64,000 nt of DNA from Lacibacter sediminis. Lineage in GTDB: Bacteria; Bacteroidota; Bacteroidia; Chitinophagales; Chitinophagaceae. Below, piece by piece: positions 36,316-44,010 of this stretch (position 1 is its first letter; every line of letters begins with the position of its first letter). The notes below the pieces were generated by a model. The model saw only the letters and a list, made by a program, of their open reading frames with translations, made no database searches and had not been told where the DNA came from. Position numbers and translations under genes: made by a program. Location: NCBI RefSeq assembly GCF_014168535.1, contig NZ_CP060007.1, positions 3,286,001-3,350,000 of the forward strand, given 5' to 3'.

Positions 36316-38493
36316 TTAAAGACGCTCTTCGCCATTGTTCTCATCTTGTCTTGGCTGAACCTGTGGTCTTGGTGCTGCGTCTGGTTTCGGCATCAAGGCT
36401 TTGCGGCTAAGTTTGAATTTGCCTGTGCGAGGATCTAAACCAATCAATTTCACTTTCACAACATCACCAACATTCAATACGCCTTCCATGCTGTCTAAAC
36501 GTTTCCAGCTTATTTCACTGATGTGTAACAAACCTTCTTTCTTTGGCAGGAATTCAACAAATGCGCCGAATTCTTTAATTCCTTTTACGGTTGCTTCATA
36601 TACAGCACCTACTTCCGGAACCATTACAATACCTTTCACCCAAGCCACAGCTTTATCCAATCCTGTTTTCTCTTGTGAGAAGATGCTTACCTCACCGTAG
36701 TTACCTACTTCTTCAATTGTAATTGTTGTACCTGTTTCACGCTGAATTTCCTGGATCACTTTACCACCGGGTCCGATAACTGCACCAATAAATTCTTTAT
36801 CAATGATCAGTTTCTCCATACGTGGTGCATGTGGCTTCACCTCAGGACGTGCCTCAGGCATACACTCATACATTGCATCAAGAATGTGCAAACGACCAGC
36901 TTTTGCCTGGTTCAATGCTTCACGCATTACATCCATGCTCAAACCGTCAACTTTAATATCCATCTGCACACCGCAAATACCTTCACGTGTACCTGTTACT
37001 TTAAAGTCCATATCACCAAGATGATCTTCATCACCAAGGATGTCAGTTAAGATCGCATACTTACCATCACCACGTGTAATCAAACCCATTGCAACACCAC
37101 TCACGTGTTTTTGCACCGGAACACCTGCGTCCATCAATGCCAATGAACCGGCACAAACGGTTGCCATAGATGATGAACCGTTTGATTCAAGAATATCACT
37201 CACTACACGAACAGTGTATGGATATTCGCTACCAGGCATCATTTGCTTTAATGAGCGTTGTGCAAGCATACCATGACCAATTTCACGACGACCGGCACCA
37301 CGCATCATTTTTACTTCACCTGTAGAGAATGGAGGGAAATTATAATGCAGGAAGAATTTTGAATAGTTGCTGTTAGCAGCACTCTCCACCAACAATTCAT
37401 CAAGCTTAGTACCTAATGTAACTGTTGTTAATGATTGTGTTTCGCCACGTGTAAACAACGCCGAACCGTGTGGCGTTGGCAATGGTTCAATTTCCATTGC
37501 AAGCGGACGCACCTCATCTAACTTACGGCCATCCAAACGCACACGATCTTCAAGGATCATATCACGCACCACTTCCCATTTCAGATCTTCGTAATATTTC
37601 TTGGCTAATTTTTTCTCAACATCAGTTGCTTCTTCACCAAGGCTGGCAATCAATTCTTCTTTCAGTTTGCTGTAAGCTTCACTGCGTTCGTTCTTAGCAC
37701 TGCCCGCTTTCGAAATAGCGTATACTTTTTCTTTTGCGAAAGTGATCACCTTCTGGTTGATCTCCTCGTTACCTTCAGGCTTTTTGTACTCACGTTTTCC
37801 TGTAACACCTTTTGCATCTCTTAATTCTGCCTGTGCTTTGATTTGAATGCGGATAGCATCATGTGCCATTTGCAATGCATTCACCAGGTCTTCTTCACTG
37901 CATTCTTTTGCTTCGCCTTCCACCATCATCAGGTTCTTTTCAGTAGCTGCGATGAGGAATTCGGAAGTTGCTCTTGCTAATTGTGAACGGGTTGGGTTGA
38001 TCACCATTTCGCCATCAACATTTGCAATACGCACTTCAGAAATAATTTCTTTGATCGGAATATCTGAAACAGCTAACGCTGCAGATGCAGCCAAACAAGC
38101 CAATGCATCGGGCATAACCTCTGCATCAGATGAAACGAGGCTGATCAACACCTGTACATCGCATAAATAATCCTCAGGAAATAAAGGGCGTAAAGCACGG
38201 TCAACCAAACGACTGGTAAGAACTTCGTAATCGTTTAATCTTGCTTCACGTTTAAAAAATGAACCCGGAATACGACCGGCAGAAGCGAATTTTTCCTGGT
38301 AATCTACTGACAATGGGAAAAAATCCTGGCCTTCTCTTGGTTCTTTATTGGCTACAACTGTTGCCAGAATAATACAATTGCCCTGGCGAACAGTTACAGC
38401 ACCATCTGCCTGGCGGGCAAGTTTACCGGTTTCAATGGTAACGATGCGGCCACCACCCAGATCGAATGATTTACTGATAGGTTGTGATAACAT
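36316..38493 (-). CDS. pnp: Polyribonucleotide nucleotidyltransferase
   Basis: 3'-5' phosphorolytic exoribonuclease, part of mRNA decay. Two RNase PH cores (SFDLGGGRIVTIETGKLARQ and GSALFTRGETQSLTTVTLGT) flank an alpha-helical domain; then a KH domain (GAVIGPGGKVIQEIQRETG) and an S1 domain (GAVYEATVKGIKEFGAFVEF). ATG at 38493 gives the usual N-terminus MLSQPISKSF; an open extension to 38544 has no family match. 725 residues is normal. rpsO lies upstream, the widespread rpsO-pnp order. Confidence 0.96.
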   Translation of the reverse strand: MLSQPISKSFDLGGGRIVTIETGKLARQADGAVTVRQGNCIILATVVANKEPREGQDFFPLSVDYQEKFASAGRIPGSFFKREARLNDYEVLTSRLVDRALRPLFPEDYLCDVQVLISLVSSDAEVMPDALACLAASAALAVSDIPIKEIISEVRIANVDGEMVINPTRSQLARATSEFLIAATEKNLMMVEGEAKECSEEDLVNALQMAHDAIRIQIKAQAELRDAKGVTGKREYKKPEGNEEINQKVITFAKEKVYAISKAGSAKNERSEAYSKLKEELIASLGEEATDVEKKLAKKYYEDLKWEVVRDMILEDRVRLDGRKLDEVRPLAMEIEPLPTPHGSALFTRGETQSLTTVTLGTKLDELLVESAANSNYSKFFLHYNFPPFSTGEVKMMRGAGRREIGHGMLAQRSLKQMMPGSEYPYTVRVVSDILESNGSSSMATVCAGSLALMDAGVPVQKHVSGVAMGLITRGDGKYAILTDILGDEDHLGDMDFKVTGTREGICGVQMDIKVDGLSMDVMREALNQAKAGRLHILDAMYECMPEARPEVKPHAPRMEKLIIDKEFIGAVIGPGGKVIQEIQRETGTTITIEEVGNYGEVSIFSQEKTGLDKAVAWVKGIVMVPEVGAVYEATVKGIKEFGAFVEFLPKKEGLLHISEISWKRLDSMEGVLNVGDVVKVKLIGLDPRTGKFKLSRKALMPKPDAAPRPQVQPRQDENNGEERL

Positions 38494-38590
38494 ACTAAAA
38501 TGTTGTTTGTGAATTGACAAGCAGGCAGGCGGGGAGAAAGCCATACAGGCAATTCTGTGATAAATTTAATTGAAGGGAGAAACCTGTAAG

Positions 38591-38629
38591 AAAAACAAAA
38601 TTCCCAACCGCATTAAATGTGTTGGGAAT
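38591..38629 (-). terminator. Terminator between rpsO and pnp
   Basis: ATTCCCAAC...GTTGGGAAT (stem 9) followed on the minus strand by TTTTGTTTTT. It lies after rpsO, so pnp may need its own promoter or read-through. Confidence 0.75.
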
Positions 38630-38653
38630 AATGATTTATTTACATATCCGTAA

Positions 38654-38926
38654 TTATTTACGGAGTCCGAGTTTCTCAATCAGTGCACGGTAACCCTGGA
38701 GGTTAGTTTTGCTCAGGTAGCTGAGTAAACTTTTACGTTGACCTACCAGTTGCATCAAGCCACGGTTAGTAGAGAAATCTTTTTTGTTCTCTTTCTGGTG
38801 AGTGGCGATGTGGTTGATACGCTCAGTAAGAAGAGCGATCTGTCCTTCAATAGAACCGGTGTTTTTTTCAGAACCACCGAAAGTTGCGAAAATGCTTGCT
38901 TTTTTTTCTTTTGTAATTGCTGACAT
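38654..38926 (-). CDS. rpsO: 30S ribosomal protein S15
   Basis: 90 residues, binds 16S rRNA early in 30S assembly. Diagnostic segments are GSIEGQIALLTERINHIATHQKENKKDFSTNRGLMQLVGQRKSLLSYL and YRALIEKLGLRK. Length and sequence are standard. In other bacteria S15 regulates its own translation through an mRNA pseudoknot; I saw no clear pseudoknot in the 45-base leader. Confidence 0.97.
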   Translation of the reverse strand: MSAITKEKKASIFATFGGSEKNTGSIEGQIALLTERINHIATHQKENKKDFSTNRGLMQLVGQRKSLLSYLSKTNLQGYRALIEKLGLRK

Positions 38927-38975
38927 CTCAGATTTTTTTAATTGACATCCAAATTTTTCATCTATAAATTGGCGG

Positions 38976-38983
38976 CAAAGGTA
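38976..38983 (-). promoter_or_regulatory. -7 promoter element of rpsO
   Basis: TACCTTTG on the minus strand fits TAnnTTTG and would give a leader of about 45 bases. Confidence 0.45.
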
Positions 38984-39011
38984 GGGGAAAAGTCTGTAAA
39001 ATAGCTACATC

Positions 39012-39479
39012 TCAGGCCGAAAAATTCCTTGAAATGTAGCGATTGAGGCCTTCACGGGCTGTTTTTTGTACTTTTTTCCTGAAAAATGCGGTGCCCCCCA
39101 GCAATTTCCCTTTGAAGCCAATGGCCTGGGCAGCCCATTTATGCAGATCGAAACTATCGGTATGGCGATAGATCTTCCCGTCTTTAAATTCAAATTCAGC
39201 ATGAATACGGTTGATGACCCGGCGCCCCGTGGCTGAAAAGATGTACACAGCCACCCAATCGGCACTGCCTCCTTGTTCGTTTGCCTGCACATGGCTGTAG
39301 GTGATTTCCAATTCTCCTTTACTGCGTTCAATAAGCATCTTCCACATAGCCGGCACTTCTTTTCCCTTCAAACCAACAAATACCTCGTCGGTAAATTCGG
39401 CTTCGGGATGGTAACAGGCCTCCATCGTTTGCGCATCGCCACGACCGAAAGCGGAGTAAAACGTTTCAATAATATTCAT
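39012..39479 (-). CDS. NTF2-like / SnoaL-type domain protein
   Basis: 155 residues, soluble cone-shaped NTF2 fold. The opening IIETFYSAFGRGDAQTMEACYHPEAEFTDEVF and the closing HTDSFDLHKWAAQAIGFKGKLLGG are typical of SnoaL-like proteins, which range from isomerases to binding proteins. No catalytic residue set can be assigned. It is alone and divergent from the broken barrel gene. Confidence 0.82.
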   Translation of the reverse strand: MNIIETFYSAFGRGDAQTMEACYHPEAEFTDEVFVGLKGKEVPAMWKMLIERSKGELEITYSHVQANEQGGSADWVAVYIFSATGRRVINRIHAEFEFKDGKIYRHTDSFDLHKWAAQAIGFKGKLLGGTAFFRKKVQKTAREGLNRYISRNFSA

Positions 39480-39550
39480 CTATTCAAGTTAGAAATTCAA
39501 TTGCAGAATTTCGCTATTCTTTCTTTATTTATCTTTCACGCTAAAAACCG

Positions 39551-40147
39551 ATGCAGTACTTCTACAGTTTATTTCTTTTACTCGTCTGTTTGGAAGCCAC
39601 ATCGCAAGAAAATCAATATACCAGCAAGCTTACAACGGCAAGCATTCTTTCGCCAGGTTTAACTTATGAGCATCCTCTAACAAATAAATTAACCATAAAA
39701 GGGAAGGCTGCATTTGCTGTTGGTTGGTCTTTCGTAGTTTCTTAGTCATTCGGTCAATCATATTCGTTTTCTCCTACAGGTGTAGTGGCAAGTCAGCTTC
39801 GCTACTATTACAATTTTGCTTTGCGTGAACAGAAAGAAAAAAACATTGCTCATAATTCAGCTAACTATATTTCGTTTTTAGCCAAGTATTCGTATTCAGG
39901 TATTACTTATTACCGTGGCGACTCATTTAGTGAATCAGTCGGCGGCCCGAGAAATTATTCTGTCAAAGAAGCTTCGCACATGCCGAATGTTGGAATTGTG
40001 TGGGGTATTCAACGTAATTATAAAAATCGTTTCAGTATTGATTGCAGTGTTGGACCAAGCTTGTATGCGCCACTGGTGAACAACGAGTTCAATTTTATTG
40101 CAGATATATCAATTGGAATTTGGCTTGGGAAAAAATCTAACGAATAA
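39551..40147 (+). pseudogene. Beta-barrel gene with an in-frame amber stop
   Basis: Read as one frame, 39551-40147 encodes about 198 residues with signal peptide MQYFYSLFLLLVCLEATSQ and barrel-like strands (ILSPGLTYEHPL, GIVWGIQRNYKNRFSIDCSVGPSLY, FNFIADISIGIWLG). A single TAG at 39743-39745 follows GWSFVVS; the same frame continues SFGQSYSFSPTGVVASQLRYYYNF, so one base change would restore it. It may be a recent pseudogene, a sequencing error or a recoded codon. A separate start at the GTG at 39785 would lack the signal. Confidence 0.75.
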
Positions 40148-40168
40148 CTGATCATTCTATTTCCTAAT

Positions 40169-41311
40169 TTGCGCAAAACCAACTCCCGCTTGGCAAGCAT
40201 TATCTGTACAGTAACCAATGACCTTACCTACGATCAACGTATGATCCGTATCTGTTCCACCCTTGCACATCAAGGATACACTGTTACGCTGGTTGGTCGT
40301 GAGTTAAAAGAATCAGCCGTTTTACAGCAACAGGCATTTATCCAAAAAAGACTGTATTGCTTTTTTACCAAAGGGCCTTTATTTTACGCTGAATACAATC
40401 TCCGTTTATTTTTCTGGTTGCTGTTTCAAAAAGCCGATTGTATCTGTGCAATTGATCTTGATACCATCCTCCCCTGTTTATTTGCATCGCAACTGAAAGG
40501 AACGAAACGGGTGTACGATGCACATGAGTTGTTTTGTGAGATGAAGGAAATTATAACGAGACCATCACGTTATAAAATGTGGAAATGGATCGAACAGTTT
40601 GCTGTTCCGAAATTTAAGCATGGTTATACGGTATGTGAACCAATTGCAGATGAATTTGAGAAAATGTATGGAGTGAAGTATGAGGTTGTGAGAAATGTTC
40701 CCTTTGAAAAAAAATCCAAAATCCAAATTCCAAGGGACAAGGAACAAGAAACTTCAAACTACAAACCACAAACTTTCTTGCTCTATCAAGGTGCCGTAAA
40801 TGAAGGCCGCAGTTTTGAAACGTTGATCCCGGCCATGAAACATGTTGAAGTGCCTTTGCATATTTATGGTGATGGTAATTTCATGGAGCAGACGAAAAAA
40901 TTAATTAAAGCAAATCATTTACAGGATAAAGTATTGTTGAAAGGAAAAATAAAACCAGCAGAGCTGAAAGAAATTACTGAGACTGCTTATGCCGGCATTA
41001 CACTGTTTGAAAATAATGGCTTGAGTAATTATCTTTCACTTGCCAATCGTTTTTTCGATTACATACAAGCAGGTACTCCGCAACTGTGCGTTGATTATCC
41101 TGCTTATAGGCAGATCAATGATCGGTTCGGCATTGCGTTGCTGATACCTGATACAACAGAAGAAAGCATTTCAAAGGGTTTAAACCTTTTACTGACTGAC
41201 GCTGTTCTATATGCACAACTGAAGGAGAACTGCAAACAGGCTGCTGCCATCTTAAACTGGCAGGAAGAAGAAAAAATATTGATTCAATTTTACAAAAAGC
41301 TACTTGGATAA
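40169..41311 (+). CDS. Glycosyltransferase family 4-like protein
   Basis: 380-residue cytosolic GT-B glycosyltransferase. Start at TTG 40169 (RKTNSRLASIICTVTNDLTYDQRM); no earlier ATG keeps the N-terminal Rossmann strand. The donor half has YQGAVNEGRSFETLIPAMK, LHIYGDGNFMEQ and FENNGLSNYLSLANRFFDYIQAGTPQLCVDYP, the EX-rich region of GT4 enzymes. The sugar and acceptor cannot be predicted. A word-repeat array (40712-40774) inserts about 20 residues between the domains. The next glycosyltransferase overlaps its end by eight bases, so the pair are co-translated, probably for a surface glycan. Confidence 0.83.
   Translation: MRKTNSRLASIICTVTNDLTYDQRMIRICSTLAHQGYTVTLVGRELKESAVLQQQAFIQKRLYCFFTKGPLFYAEYNLRLFFWLLFQKADCICAIDLDTILPCLFASQLKGTKRVYDAHELFCEMKEIITRPSRYKMWKWIEQFAVPKFKHGYTVCEPIADEFEKMYGVKYEVVRNVPFEKKSKIQIPRDKEQETSNYKPQTFLLYQGAVNEGRSFETLIPAMKHVEVPLHIYGDGNFMEQTKKLIKANHLQDKVLLKGKIKPAELKEITETAYAGITLFENNGLSNYLSLANRFFDYIQAGTPQLCVDYPAYRQINDRFGIALLIPDTTEESISKGLNLLLTDAVLYAQLKENCKQAAAILNWQEEEKILIQFYKKLLG
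40712..40774. repeat. Composite word-repeat array inside a glycosyltransferase gene
   Basis: Three word types follow each other in about 60 coding bases: AATCCAAAATCCAAATTCC, CAAGGGACAAGGAACAAG, and CTTCAAACTACAAACCACAA. They give the peptide KSKIQIPRDKEQETSNYKPQ, which falls in the linker between the two GT-B domains. The middle word type is identical to the arms at 16453 and 16907. Confidence 0.8.
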
Positions 41312-42422
41312 ACATTTACATATCGTTTCATTTGACGTTCCTTATCCCGCCGATTATGGTGGCGTTGTGGATGTGTTCTATAAAATAAAAGCATTGCATC
41401 AACTGGGTGTTCATATTCACCTGCATTGTTTTGAATACGGACGTGGAGAGCAACCTGAACTGGAAAAATATTGTACAGAAGTACATTACTATCCAAGGCA
41501 GGAAGGTCATAAAGGTTTTTCATTGCAACTCCCTTACATTGTTGCCTCACGCAATGATGAGGAATTATGGAAACGTTTAAATGCAGATGAACATCCTGTT
41601 TTATTTGAAGGAGTGCATTGTACCTACGGTATTTCAAACGGAGCCATCTCAAAAAAAAATATTGCGATACGGCTGCATAATACAGAGTTTGAATATTACA
41701 AACAGTTGGGCAAATGGGAATCATCGTTAGTACGCAAAGCCTATATGAACCATGAAAGCCGTTTACTGAAACGTTATGAAGAAAAATTAAAAGACCATCT
41801 CATTCTTTCATTGTCAAAGGACGACTGTACCACCTATCGTAAACTCTTTAAAGCAACCAATATCCATTACCTGCCTGCATTTATTCCAACAAGTATGGTT
41901 ACGAGCAAAACAGGCAAAGGCAATTTTATTTTATACCATGGTAATTTATCAGTTGCTGAAAATGAAAAAACAGCTACCTGGTTATTAGAGAAAATCTTCA
42001 GAGATCTGGATATTCCGTTTGTTATTGCAGGGAAAAACCCTTCAGATAAACTGGTTGAACTTTCACATAAATGGCCACACACCTGTATTGTGGCAAACCC
42101 GAGTGAAACAGAATTGAATGATCTTATTCAGAAAGCACAGGTTCATATTCTTCCATCGTTCACACAATCGGGAATTAAATTAAAATTGCTCAATGCTTTA
42201 TTTAAAGGACGACATGTATTAGCGAACGATGCCATGATCAATGGAACAGGGCTTGAAAATGCCTGTCAGAAAGCAAATAACACAACTGAATTCAAGTATC
42301 ATGCCTTCCGTCTATTTCACAAAGAATTTACGGATGATGATATCCAAATAAGAGAAGGACTGTTGCAGGAACAGTTCAACAATAAAAAAAATGCAATGGT
42401 GCTTATGCGTGTTCTACAGTAG
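41304..42422 (+). CDS. Glycosyltransferase (GT-B)
   Basis: 372 residues. TTG start at 41304 overlaps the end of the preceding glycosyltransferase. The N-terminal half is MDKHLHIVSFDVPYPADYGGVVDVFYKIKALHQLG (UDP-glycan GT-B acceptor-domain opening) and the donor half includes FILYHGNLSVAENEKTATWLLEKI and VHILPSFTQSGIKLKLLNALFKGRHVLANDAM. Its pairing with the upstream gene suggests both add sugars to the same glycan. Its last 20 bases overlap ftsE from the other strand. Confidence 0.8.
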   Translation: MDKHLHIVSFDVPYPADYGGVVDVFYKIKALHQLGVHIHLHCFEYGRGEQPELEKYCTEVHYYPRQEGHKGFSLQLPYIVASRNDEELWKRLNADEHPVLFEGVHCTYGISNGAISKKNIAIRLHNTEFEYYKQLGKWESSLVRKAYMNHESRLLKRYEEKLKDHLILSLSKDDCTTYRKLFKATNIHYLPAFIPTSMVTSKTGKGNFILYHGNLSVAENEKTATWLLEKIFRDLDIPFVIAGKNPSDKLVELSHKWPHTCIVANPSETELNDLIQKAQVHILPSFTQSGIKLKLLNALFKGRHVLANDAMINGTGLENACQKANNTTEFKYHAFRLFHKEFTDDDIQIREGLLQEQFNNKKNAMVLMRVLQ

Positions 42423-43089
42423 CATTATCCCACACTTTGCCGGCTTCCGTTTTCACCATGCGTGCAGGAAATTTTTTGATCACCATAAAATCATGGGTTG
42501 CCATAATAACCGTTGTGTTATAATCTTTGGCTACCTGTATCAGCAGGTTCATGATCTCATCGCTTGTTTCGGGATCGAGGTTACCCGTAGGCTCGTCAGC
42601 CAATATTAGTTTAGGAGAGTTGAGCAAGGCACGTGCAATATCAACACGTTGCTGTTCACCGCCACTCATTTCAAATGTCATTTTAAATCCTTTCGATTTC
42701 AATCCCACTTTATCCAACACATCATTGATCTTTTCTTCCATCAGGTTTTCATCTTTCCAACCGGTCGCCTTCAACACAAACTTTAAATTCTCATGTACAT
42801 TACGATCGGTGAGTAATTGAAAATCCTGGAACACCACACCGAGACTACGACGGAGAAAAGGTACTTTCTTCCAATCCATCTCCCGCAGGTTAAACCCGGC
42901 CACAGTAGCATCACCTTCAGTTAAGGCCAATTCACCATACAATGTTTTCAGTAAGGATGATTTACCGGTACCAGTTTTACCAACGAGGTACACGAATTCA
43001 CCCTGATTTACTGTAAGATTTACATCACTGAGAATCAAATTTCCGCTCTGGTATATATTAACGTTCTTTATTTCTACGATTGGAGGCAT
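42403..43089 (-). CDS. ftsE: Cell-division ABC transporter ATP-binding protein FtsE
   Basis: 228 residues. Walker A GKTGTGKS, signature [15 protein letters not shown], Walker [17 protein letters not shown] and switch [21 protein letters not shown] define FtsE, the cytosolic ATPase that with FtsX controls septal peptidoglycan hydrolases. ftsX is not adjacent, as is usual in this phylum. LolD-type ATPases look similar, but the FtsE reading is favoured by the residue pattern around the Q-loop ([18 protein letters not shown]). Confidence 0.82.
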   Translation of the reverse strand: MPPIVEIKNVNIYQSGNLILSDVNLTVNQGEFVYLVGKTGTGKSSLLKTLYGELALTEGDATVAGFNLREMDWKKVPFLRRSLGVVFQDFQLLTDRNVHENLKFVLKATGWKDENLMEEKINDVLDKVGLKSKGFKMTFEMSGGEQQRVDIARALLNSPKLILADEPTGNLDPETSDEIMNLLIQVAKDYNTTVIMATHDFMVIKKFPARMVKTEAGKVWDNATVEHA

Positions 43090-43105
43090 TCTTTTTAGCT
43101 TTTGG

Positions 43106-43113
43106 CAAAAGTA
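43106..43113 (-). promoter_or_regulatory. -7 promoter element of ftsE
   Basis: TACTTTTG on the minus strand, 17 bases from the ftsE ATG. Perfect match to TAnnTTTG. Confidence 0.5.
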
Positions 43114-43149
43114 TGTAAATTAGAATCAAATAAAAGCTTCCTGCAAATC

Positions 43150-43557
43150 ATGAAAAACATATTAACGCTGCTTTTGCTGATTTCAATCAACAAAGTATTT
43201 GCGCAAACATCTACTTCCGGCAATGGCTCACAAACTCCGAAAGACCCAACAGCATTCGTTGCCGGATCATCGGGTGGAAAAATTGCAGCAGCTGTTTTTA
43301 AAGCAGCAAAAACGATTGAAGTAAAAAGTCCTGATACTTCTGCCGCAGTTACTTCTTACACAATTTATTTTCAAAGCAAAGGTTTTGAAACTGCACCTGG
43401 TATATTAGAAAATATCAAAGGCAATCTTTTTACGAAAGATGTTGTCCGCTTACTTGCAAGATGTGTTCCCGGCACCACCGTTACCATTGATGCTATAAAA
43501 GTTATGTCGGGTGGCGTTATCAAAAAGGTTCCATCGCTCCATTTTATTCTTCAATAA
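43150..43557 (+). CDS. Secreted GldM-like single-domain protein
   Basis: 135 residues with signal peptide MKNILTLLLLISINKVFAQ, which sets the start at 43150. The mature 115 residues (GGKIAAAVFKAAKTIEVKSPDTSAAVTSYTIYFQSKGF..., LARCVPGTTVTIDAIKVMSGG, KKVPSLHFIL) resemble the last periplasmic domain of the gliding/secretion protein GldM, and the C-terminus of the M56 protein 500 bases downstream is the same domain. It stands before the BlaI gene and may bind a common partner; that is inference. Confidence 0.7.
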   Translation: MKNILTLLLLISINKVFAQTSTSGNGSQTPKDPTAFVAGSSGGKIAAAVFKAAKTIEVKSPDTSAAVTSYTIYFQSKGFETAPGILENIKGNLFTKDVVRLLARCVPGTTVTIDAIKVMSGGVIKKVPSLHFILQ

Positions 43558-43587
43558 CACGAATCAATTTCCTGCAAAAAATCCTTT

Positions 43588-43623
43588 AACTAAAAATTTA
43601 GTTGTTAAACTAATTTTTTAGTT
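43588..43623 (+). promoter_or_regulatory. Probable BlaI-type operator, two palindromes
   Basis: AACTAAAAATTTAGTT (43588-43603) and AACTAATTTTTTAGTT (43608-43623) are two 16-base imperfect palindromes 20 bases apart, ending 14 bases before the BlaI-family ATG. BlaI/MecI dimers bind paired dyads in front of their own genes, so this is the likely autoregulatory operator. Confidence 0.7.
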
Positions 43624-43636
43624 ATACATTCGGTTT

Positions 43637-44008
43637 ATGAATACGGAAAAACTTAAACCGCTTACAAAAGCTGAAGAACAGGTGATGCAGATTATCTGGA
43701 AACTCAACAAAGCTTTTTTGAGAGAGATCGTGGATGCTATGCCAATTCCAAAGCCACATCAAAACACAGTAGCAACGATTCTTAAGATTCTGATCGATAA
43801 AAAATATGTGAAGGCTGATGTGATTGGCCGTATGCACCAGTACTACCCTGCTATATCGAAAGATATTTATTCGAAAGCCAGTATGAAAAACCTGGTGAAA
43901 GGATATTTTGAAGGATCGTTTTCAGAAGCTGTTTCCTTTATGGTAAAAGAAAACAACCTGAGCATTGAAGAGCTGGAGCTTCTATTACAAACACTGAAAA
44001 AGAAATAA
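43637..44008 (+). CDS. BlaI/MecI/CopY-family repressor
   Basis: 123 residues. The winged-helix part (LTKAEEQVMQIIWKLNKAFLREIVDAM, HQNTVATILKILIDKKYVKADVIGRMHQY) and the C-terminal dimer helix (SIEELELLLQTLKK) are typical. In Staphylococcus such repressors are cut by, or released because of, the BlaR1/MecR1 sensor; here the M56 protein begins two bases after the stop, so the two genes form the standard regulator-sensor pair. The signal need not be a beta-lactam. Confidence 0.92.
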   Translation: MNTEKLKPLTKAEEQVMQIIWKLNKAFLREIVDAMPIPKPHQNTVATILKILIDKKYVKADVIGRMHQYYPAISKDIYSKASMKNLVKGYFEGSFSEAVSFMVKENNLSIEELELLLQTLKKK

Positions 44009-44010
44009 CC

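Noticed and set aside
38494..38544. N-terminal extension of PNPase
   Set aside because: Residues before MLSQPISKSF are not conserved and add nothing to the fold.
41790..41830. LILSLSKDD peptide in the second glycosyltransferase, like a known dispersed repeat product
   Set aside because: Related glycosyltransferases have a similar native segment at this point, so repeat insertion is not needed.
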